Assembly (NCBI RefSeq): GCF_016545825.1
Contig: NC_052613.1
Span: forward strand, 49,086,112 to 49,150,111
Length of the DNA: 64,000 bases
Source of the DNA: Eucalyptus grandis
Lineage: Eukaryota > Streptophyta > Magnoliopsida > Myrtales > Myrtaceae
Reading direction: 5' to 3'
In this document: in pieces, positions 57,232-64,000 of the stretch
Position numbering within the stretch: the first letter of the stretch is position 1
Layout of the letters: the number at the start of each line of letters is the position of its first letter
Position numbers and translations under genes: made by a program
The notes under the pieces: model-generated
What the model was told of the DNA's origin: nothing
The model's database searches: none
The model's input: the letters and a program-made list of their open reading frames with translations, nothing else

Positions 57232-60200
57232 AAACGGGGCAATAAAAAAAAAAAAAAGATATTGAAACTCATCCAATAATCAACATTGTGTGAAAGGAAA
57301 AAGGACGACAAAAAAAAAAGAGCACGTACAAGCTTGCACAATGTTGCGTGTGCAAAAGCACCCAAGGAGAACAATGGCTCATGTCAGGATATACAAAAGT
57401 TACCTGAAGATACTGACGGTTCAATTGTTCTAGCCAATCAATCTTCACAGTCACCCTATCATCGGAGAACACGTGGCTGCTTCTCTTGAGAATTGTTGCT
57501 ATTGTGTATCCCAAGGCCATCAACCCACCTAGGAGGCGGACACTCACTTCAAACGTTATTCTAGGTGATATCACAAAAGGGTTGTCAGTCACCCATTCCT
57601 GGGAGGAAAAAAAAAAAATCAGATAAAGTACCATGTCAATATTGCTGCCAATGAGGATTGAACTTTTAATTAGTAAATATCTTAAAGTAAAATTGTTATC
57701 AAAGAGAGATGGAAGCAGTCATGTTCTGAAACTCAATGCCTAAAATTTACAAGCCCTGGAGCTCAAAGTAGATGCCCCAAATGACACCGGATTCATCCAC
57801 TGATAGCCTCGACTGAAACTTTCTATTTCTTATTAAGTAAACAAACAATCATGAAACCTATTCTCTTGCTGATGGTACAGTAGCTGATGCTCAATAATAA
57901 AATAATTAAAGTAAAGATCTCAGCATTAAATACAAACCTCAAACATAAGACTGTACTTTCCATCTTTATTCCGCATCCTCAAATACGATTGGCAAGATTC
58001 TGGATCTTCCCCTGGGGGTAGAAGATAGATATCGTATGTCTGCTCGGAAGTTTCAACATGTTCCTCAGAAAATACAGCCTTGATTTGATCGACCGCTACA
58101 TTCCTCGATGACTATAACAGCAACATATACATGATATGGTATCTCAAATTTGCAAATTACCCATAGTGACCATCTCCAGAATGAGGTGAAGCAAAGAAGT
58201 AGCCAACAAACCTGTCGTCAAATAACAAACAAATAAGCAAGATGCCATACCTTCAATATGTAAGTGGGATTCTGGAATCCCGTAAATGGGTTGAACTTGT
58301 TGATTATTTTAATATGTGCTGTTTGAAGGTCAGGCTCAATGAAGGCTTTGTACATTGGATATACCTGTCAATCATAAATATCATCAAGAAGGTTTGCAGA
58401 CGTGTATGTGATTAAATAACCAAGTCTTAATGACCATGGAAAAGCAAACCGTTTCAGATATTTGGTGGATTATCTCTTCTGGTTCTTGACCAGCCCGCTG
58501 TATATCCCTTAAAACCCGTTTGACAAGATCAAAATGAACTCCACCAGTGACTGATATGCGAAGATCCAGCAAAGGTCTCAATTTTTCATTCAGTGCATAG
58601 ATTCCCTCAATAATAACAATTCTGGAACTTGGAACTTCAAGAGTCCTGACAAAATTACTCCATATGAGAATGACTTATAAAGAAGGTGTGGGTTGTGTTT
58701 GAGAAGGATTGCAAATAAGAGGAAGAAATGATTTAGGGAAAGTCAAACAAAAAGAAAAAAAGTTAAGAGATAAGGCGCTACAACAAGAAGCCACAACTTA
58801 AAGGAAGCAGAACTACATAACCGACATTTTATCATAACCAGACCATGACGAGAGCGAGGGCTATCTATTTTTTTTCACCTAAAAGCAATGGATTAAGAGA
58901 AAAATGCATTGCAGACTACAGGTGAAAGCATCAGCATGAAGACATAACTATGTTATGCACCAAAATCTCAGAGTTCCTTCAGTCATTCACTATATTAAGC
59001 ATTTGCAGAAAACTTGAATGCTTAAAAGAATTGATTCCCCAGAGTTTTTTCTATGGAATGGCATATATAAACTCAGAAGCCATCCTAATTAGTAGTGATA
59101 GATCATTCCACCTGTATCCTGTGCGGGAGCTAGTCTTGAAGTCATAAATAGGTACTTGGACTGGTTTCCCTGCTTTTAACTCCTCGACATTCCTGAGCAG
59201 AGTCTCATAGTCTGTTATGCGTGGATCTGTACCAAAAGAATGCACTATTCATCTTTGCAAAGGGATATGATGAACAAACTAGTGTGTTACAATTTCAAGG
59301 CACAATGGAGATGTTGGATTATTCAAAGCTTTGAGAAAACTACAAAAGGTCCAATAACAATTGACAGCTTATACAAGCAAGCAACAACCCCTTTGATCAG
59401 CCTTACCATTACTCTTCTTTGTCCCCTTATTATAGTAAAATGTCCTGTACACCAAAAGCTGGTAATCACTCATTTTATCAACGATCAAAGAGATTTGTGT
59501 GCACAGATTTCTTTCTTTCTCTCTCTGTTTTTTTTTTTTTTTTTTTTTTTTTGGGGGGTGGTGTTTGGGTTTGGTTAGGTGATGGGTCATAATTGACGAC
59601 CCTCCCCAGCCCTCACAAAGCAAGAGGCCTCATGCACTGGGGATTCCCCTTTTTATCTCTCAGAATGATCAAACATATTGCTTCAAAGAGATTGCTATCA
59701 GTTTTCCTAACCATGTTGCTCAATCATTGGTTTAAAAGCATACTAGGAATAACCAGATAAGCCTGGTAAACTAATGTGTTCAAAACTTCATCCTTTAAAT
59801 TCTTAGTTTGTTCCTGAATTTTCTCCACTGAGGACATATATTGTCCAAAAGAAAATAAATAAATAAATAAAAACTCCTTAACTGCATAAATAAACCAACT
59901 CACCCAATCTCTTCAAGCATAATGCATGATGAATATAATTATATTTCCTGTACTCCTTTCACACAAATCTGAAGATGATGAGCAATATGAAGCTACATAA
60001 AGCATGATGGTGAGGTACATTTCCCAGTCAACATGTTCAAAACCTGTGCGTGACTCTCATCTTCAATATCAATTTGAGGAAGTACTCAAAAACCATTAAT
60101 ATAAGCCAAAAGGAATCACATGCTGGAGTATAAGTGTGAAAGATGTTATAGTGAATATGGTCACTGGTCATAATAGCTGCCATGCCCAGAGTGCAAACAT

Positions 60201-60590
60201 GTTCTACTGAAAAGCTGTGGAAGAAGGAAAAAAGAAGGGATAAATTTATCTACCATCAAAGTTGCCATCAACAATTCGACTAGAGTCATTGTAGTTGTCC
60301 AATGATATAACAGATATGCTAGGCATAAAGTTCACAATCTTTTCTGTAAATACAGTCTTTCCAGCACCAGAGGGACCAGCCAAGCCCACCAATATGATTT
60401 CTTCATTCTTCTGAGCCAGTAATTGGCATGCACGAATTACTATGAAGAACCCTTTCTCAAATGACAAAGGATCTTGGATTGAAACTATCTCATGGCGACC
60501 ACTGTCCTTCCTCTTCACTAATCTGACCTGATCTTTCAATAGTCCTGGCTTTCGTTGGTTTGATTCAACACTAGAACCATCTTGAGTCAT
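54721..60590 (-). CDS. TTM1/TTM2: TTM1/TTM2-type triphosphate tunnel metalloenzyme (uridine kinase-like + CYTH)
   Basis: Eleven coding exons: 60590-60254, 59226-59112, 58645-58450, 58364-58251, 58111-57938, 57598-57404, 56788-56666, 56599-56478, 55627-55504, 55417-55145, 54936-54721; phases agree, 662 residues. The upstream ATG at 60629 lies in the intron before acceptor TTTTTTTCAG (60615), so the start is MTQDGSS. A P-loop GPSGAGKT (72-79) and VPIYDFKTSSRTGYR, RPLLDLRISVTGGVHFDLV and AGQEPEEIIHQISETV form the uridine-kinase-like domain. YDIYLLPPGEDPESC, LRMRNKDGKYSLMFEEW and TFEVSVRLLGGLMALGYT form the CYTH/tunnel domain. A coiled-coil stretch (RMDDFTARIEELNSKL) and a C-terminal membrane anchor (PLICTLAFGGLGILVLKGL) follow. 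Arabidopsis relatives are pyrophosphatases on the mitochondrial outer membrane, in defence (TTM2) and senescence (TTM1). Which paralogue this is cannot be decided. Confidence 0.95.
57196..57231. repeat. Compound microsatellite (TA)n(TG)n in a TTM intron
   Basis: A pure AT run followed by a TG run inside the intron between coding exons 6 and 7. Confidence 0.9.
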
Positions 60591-60614
60591 TTTGCAATTA
60601 TCCTGACTCCACGA

Positions 60615-61830
60615 CTGAAAAAAAGCCATTAGTAAGTACAGTGAAATTATTTATAGTAGTGGAAAGGGACAAAATTATGGTTCTCAACAGAAATCTACAT
60701 TAGAATGCCTATCAAACGCCATATGCTCAATCGAAGAAAAAGCCGATGGAATGAAAGTTATGAGGAGAGGGAGAACAAATCTTAGGTGGGTCAGGGCCAC
60801 ATGAATTTCCCAAAAAGTTTCAACCAACGTTGCAGTTGCACATCACAAATCCTAAAGTACAACATAAAGAAATCGGTTGCAGAAGCCACTCCACGCGGTA
60901 CAAAGATATGATCACCAGGCACTTCACTAACTTTAAAAGGAACATCAGCAGACTATCACAAAAATCTAAATTTAGGTCAGATTCTGTTAAATTACACTGA
61001 GTTGTACTAGAAAAAAAGTCATCTTGCAGGCACCAACCGCAAAAGGCCCCATGTTTCACCTTTAGCAGTAGTAGTTCGCACGCAAGCCAGATGGAGACAC
61101 TGGGGACATAAGCGAAAATCGACACAAGGAAAAGGAAAGGTTCAGAGACTCGATCACACCTCCAAGCGTTAATTTCAAATTTCCCAAGAGAATCGAGAAA
61201 AAACAAAAAATAAAATAAATAAATAAAACAAAACGGGTCCAAGAGAACGGAGGACGATCCGAACATCCTAGTCAATTACACCCGTCCCGCCCGCCGCCCT
61301 CACTACGGACAACACAGTCCGACAAACAAACACGATCAGCTCCTCCCGGACCCCGAGCGCCTACATAAAAAAATTAAAAAAAAAACACTCGGACGCCAGC
61401 CGGCGATCAGTCGCCGGGAGGAGCCACCTCAGGCCGAAACAAACTTCAGCAGGGCAACATTCCTACACACGCGCCATCCACCGAAACGAGGCCAAGACCT
61501 CCGGCACAACCGCTCGGTCCGATCCGCCGCCGCCGCCGACTCGGCCGGCGGGCATCGAATCGAGAACCACCGCGACACGAGAAGAACGGAACCGACTCGA
61601 GCAATCATCGAGAAGAAAGGAACGAACCGCGATCGCGAGACCGACCCCAATGCGCCGATTCCGAACAACCGGGAGGAGGAGCGGTGACCGAGTCGCGCGG
61701 AGGAGAGAGCTAGCTCGCCGCCGCCGCCGCCACTCACTGAGCGAACCGAGCGAGTCGAGCAGAGACAGAGAGAGAGAGAGAGAGAGAGCAAGGGACGAGT
61801 TATGGCAATCTCTGGCGGAGCGAGTTGGAG
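60615..61830 (-). other. TTM 5' leader exon and leader intron (inferred)
   Basis: The acceptor TTTTTTTCAG at 60615 precedes 24 nt of leader before the start codon. The GC- and CT-rich DNA at about 61430-61830 looks like the first, non-coding exon. Open frames 61878-61429 and 61275-60820 on this strand are taken as chance frames. The donor was not located. Confidence 0.5.
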
Positions 61831-62018
61831 TGGGAGTGGGAGTTGGAGTTGGAGTGGCTTTTTTATACGCGGCGGCAACGAGGGCGATGGCGATTCCGCT
61901 GCCTCGGTTTGGAAAGAGAAGGGGAGGAGGAGGAGGAGGAGGAGGAGGAGATATTTGTGGGGGATTTTATGGGGAAGCGGGATTTTAATTTCTCAGATGA
62001 TTTCCGCAAGCTCCCAAG

Positions 62019-62051
<33 letters not shown>

Positions 62052-62052
62052 G
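61769..62052. repeat. Promoter microsatellites (GA)n, (GGA)n and (CT)n
   Basis: (GA)n at 61769-61788, GTGGGA/GTTGGA repeats at 61826-61857, (GGA)n at 61922-61950 and (CT)n at 62023-62050, clustered around the TTM promoter. Confidence 0.85.
61858..61867 (-). promoter_or_regulatory. TATA box of the TTM gene
   Basis: TATAAAAAAG on the minus strand, followed about 70-100 bp downstream by a CT-rich run (61769-61790) typical of plant start regions. Confidence 0.6.
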
Positions 62053-62069
62053 AGACACTGTAAAAGAGA

Positions 62070-64000
62070 GAAGACGGCAGAGGAGGTTGCCTTCTTTTAA
62101 AACAATTCTGCATAATTGCTATTTCTTTAATTACTCATTTTAAAATATAATTAATATCACCAAGAATCCGAATGTCAAATTTACTCTTGAATTGATTTTT
62201 GCATCTATAATTACTCTTTTTTACTCTCTAGCCACCTTATAATAACCCATCACTGTAAAATTGAATGAAAATTAATAAAAAATAAATTTATTATAAATGT
62301 ATTAATTGAGATTTTTATTGTATTAACCCTTTAGAATATTTATTGCCAAATGGCTCGAAACACTTGTTAAATTATGGTGACATTAAATTTTCTTGCGATG
62401 TAAAGTCTGTGTAAGGAATTTTTTGGAGAAAAAAATTGAATGTTGAGATATGCTTGATAAATGTGGTCTGGCAGATTACTAAAGCGCGTTTTTTTTGGAA
62501 AATTCAAATGGAACCATCATTGAGAAAGTCACCCTGAGTCGCCCAAGTCCACGGTGTACTTGCCCGACACGGATCGCAAGTACCAAAAATAAATCATTTC
62601 CACGTTTCTTAATGTCAATCGGAGAAGGACAGGCTCGGGCCTAGAGTCTGGGCCAACTAAAAATATGTGCGTCCCCCCTTCCCGGGTACTTGTACCATTC
62701 TCTCTCGCAAATAGATCCGCCGAATGAATCGATTGTATTAAATTTGAGTTGAGTCGAAAATAATATGATTCAAGTTGACGTATTTTCATGTAATTTTTAT
62801 CTAGCAACGCATATTTGACTCACCGTATACTATTAAAATACTTGATAATTAACCTAATTTAGAAATATCCATATAGAAATTAAGTTTGTAAACCCAATTT
62901 AACATTCATCCCATTTTGAGTTTTACAATTCTAAACCCATTTATAATCCATTAATTGAATAAAAATAATTTATATAACAACTCAACTCATCAAATATATA
63001 TTCAAAAGTAGGTTTATGATCCATTTTGACTGGTCTAATTGCAAAGCATCCCTTCAATCACACTTTATTCTTCTAATCTAGCATTGAAATCCAGAACTAG
63101 TAATTTGACTAATTTTTCCGAAGCAATTTTGAATTGTTAAATAGCGTAACGCATCCCGAAATCTCTATTGTATATGGTGTTCACAAAATATGAACAGGAT
63201 CCGCAATGACACGTTACGATCTCATTTGTGATTCACAATTCAAGCGTGGGAATCTACACAGGCCCAAAGTATCGATTGTTGCTTGATACTCCAATGTCTG
63301 AATTAGAGCCTTGATACGTCTTCAAGGGGAGCTTTGTTTAGCTTATTCAACATTCATACTGCAAATTACAGAGTCATTTCGAAAGAACTTCAAAGCATCA
63401 AGCGCGGGCAAATACAAATGTCATCATGTGTGTCTGACGAAATCAGTTTCTTACGCCATCAGCAACACCCGATTGACACACACAACAACACAATATAATG
63501 ATCAAATTTGTTGTTCGCATTTCGATATGAAAGATCACACGCAATGCGAGAGCATTCACATGCATCTCGCGTGACACGATCTATGCTCAAGAATCTGCAT
63601 TTTCAATCGCGCAATACGTGTATATGTGTAAAGGAGTCGATACTATAATATCAGTTGGGACTGCAAAGCATTTTTAAATGCATGGATAAAACGTGTACTT
63701 ATGCTAAACGGTCACTTTAGAGTCATTAAATTGCACCAGATGCACGTAACACAAATACGTCATACGTGCATCGCGAGCTCAGCAATCAATTGTGCATGAT
63801 CGATGTCTGTGATTACACACTATGATCACATCAAGACCATCCGCGCGCATCCTCGCAATGCATCCCAAACCCTCGTTTCACTAATCTTATACAGTCCCGG
63901 ACATTGCTTGAGAAACACATCGACATAGGCTTCCAAATGCATCAACCGCGCGAAAAAGAAATGCAGCGAGGCCAATTGCGTGCACGTGCATCATCCGCTT
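62070..64000. other. Intergenic DNA, no gene seen
   Basis: AT-rich up to about 63100, more mixed afterwards with many short 'gcat', 'cgtgcat' and 'tcgcg' words. A 92-codon minus frame at 62807-62529 has no recognised domain. The window ends without a further gene. Confidence 0.45.

Noticed and set aside
60820..61275. 151-codon minus-strand ORF
   Set aside because: Falls in the inferred TTM leader intron, with no homology and an implausible hydrophobic composition.
1..64000. CRISPR arrays, operons, bacterial-type systems
   Set aside because: Introns, plant gene families and plant transposons show a nuclear plant sequence; no regular spacer-repeat array seen.

Overview
This is a nuclear chromosome segment of a flowering plant. 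Genes carry GT-AG introns, intergenic DNA is AT-rich, and Ty1/copia, L1-type LINE and long-TIR DNA elements are nested in it. Gene families such as the DUF1262 array, the NIK-type receptor kinase, TTM1/TTM2-type and plant AdoMetDC with its two leader uORFs point to a core eudicot. The GC-rich CCGGCGAGG-type cores inside AT-rich repeats make me think of a Myrtaceae genome such as Eucalyptus, but that is only an impression.

Layout. 1-19.4 kb: four DUF1262 genes in tandem on the minus strand (copies A to D). A is cut by the window edge, B looks intact with a transposon in its intron, C has a compensated frameshift, and D is a pseudogene. A and B share exons, intron and about 350 bp of promoter, so they are a recent duplicate pair; C and D form an older pair. 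Between B and C lie a truncated LINE nested in a foldback repeat and a complete copia element (9456-15179, TSD gtatg). 21.5-23.8 kb: a two-exon PPR gene (minus). 24.6-31.5 kb: a full-length but decayed LINE (plus) with a 1,043-bp palindromic MULE-like element inserted in its ORF2. 33.0-35.8 kb: S-adenosylmethionine decarboxylase (plus) with tiny and small uORFs. 36.1-37.5 kb: a small non-coding LTR element. 38.2 kb: tRNA-His(GTG). 42.4-45.6 kb: an 11-exon NIK-type LRR-II receptor kinase (plus). 46.0-47.6 kb: an F-box/LRR/FBD-type gene (minus). 51.5-52.9 kb: a long-TIR element made largely of A/T homopolymer runs. 54.7-61.9 kb: an 11-coding-exon TTM1/TTM2-type gene (uridine-kinase-like P-loop plus CYTH domain, minus). 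The rest is intergenic, with MITE-like repeats.

The genes do not form one pathway. The host genes are single-copy housekeeping or signalling genes beside one tandem family of unknown function. I found no clearly new system. The most informative signals are the layered insertions, where empty sites, target duplications and restored reading frames can be read directly, the uORF control unit of AdoMetDC, and the stepwise decay of the DUF1262 array. Exon limits were found by hand from splice sites, frame and family similarity; no database search was run.
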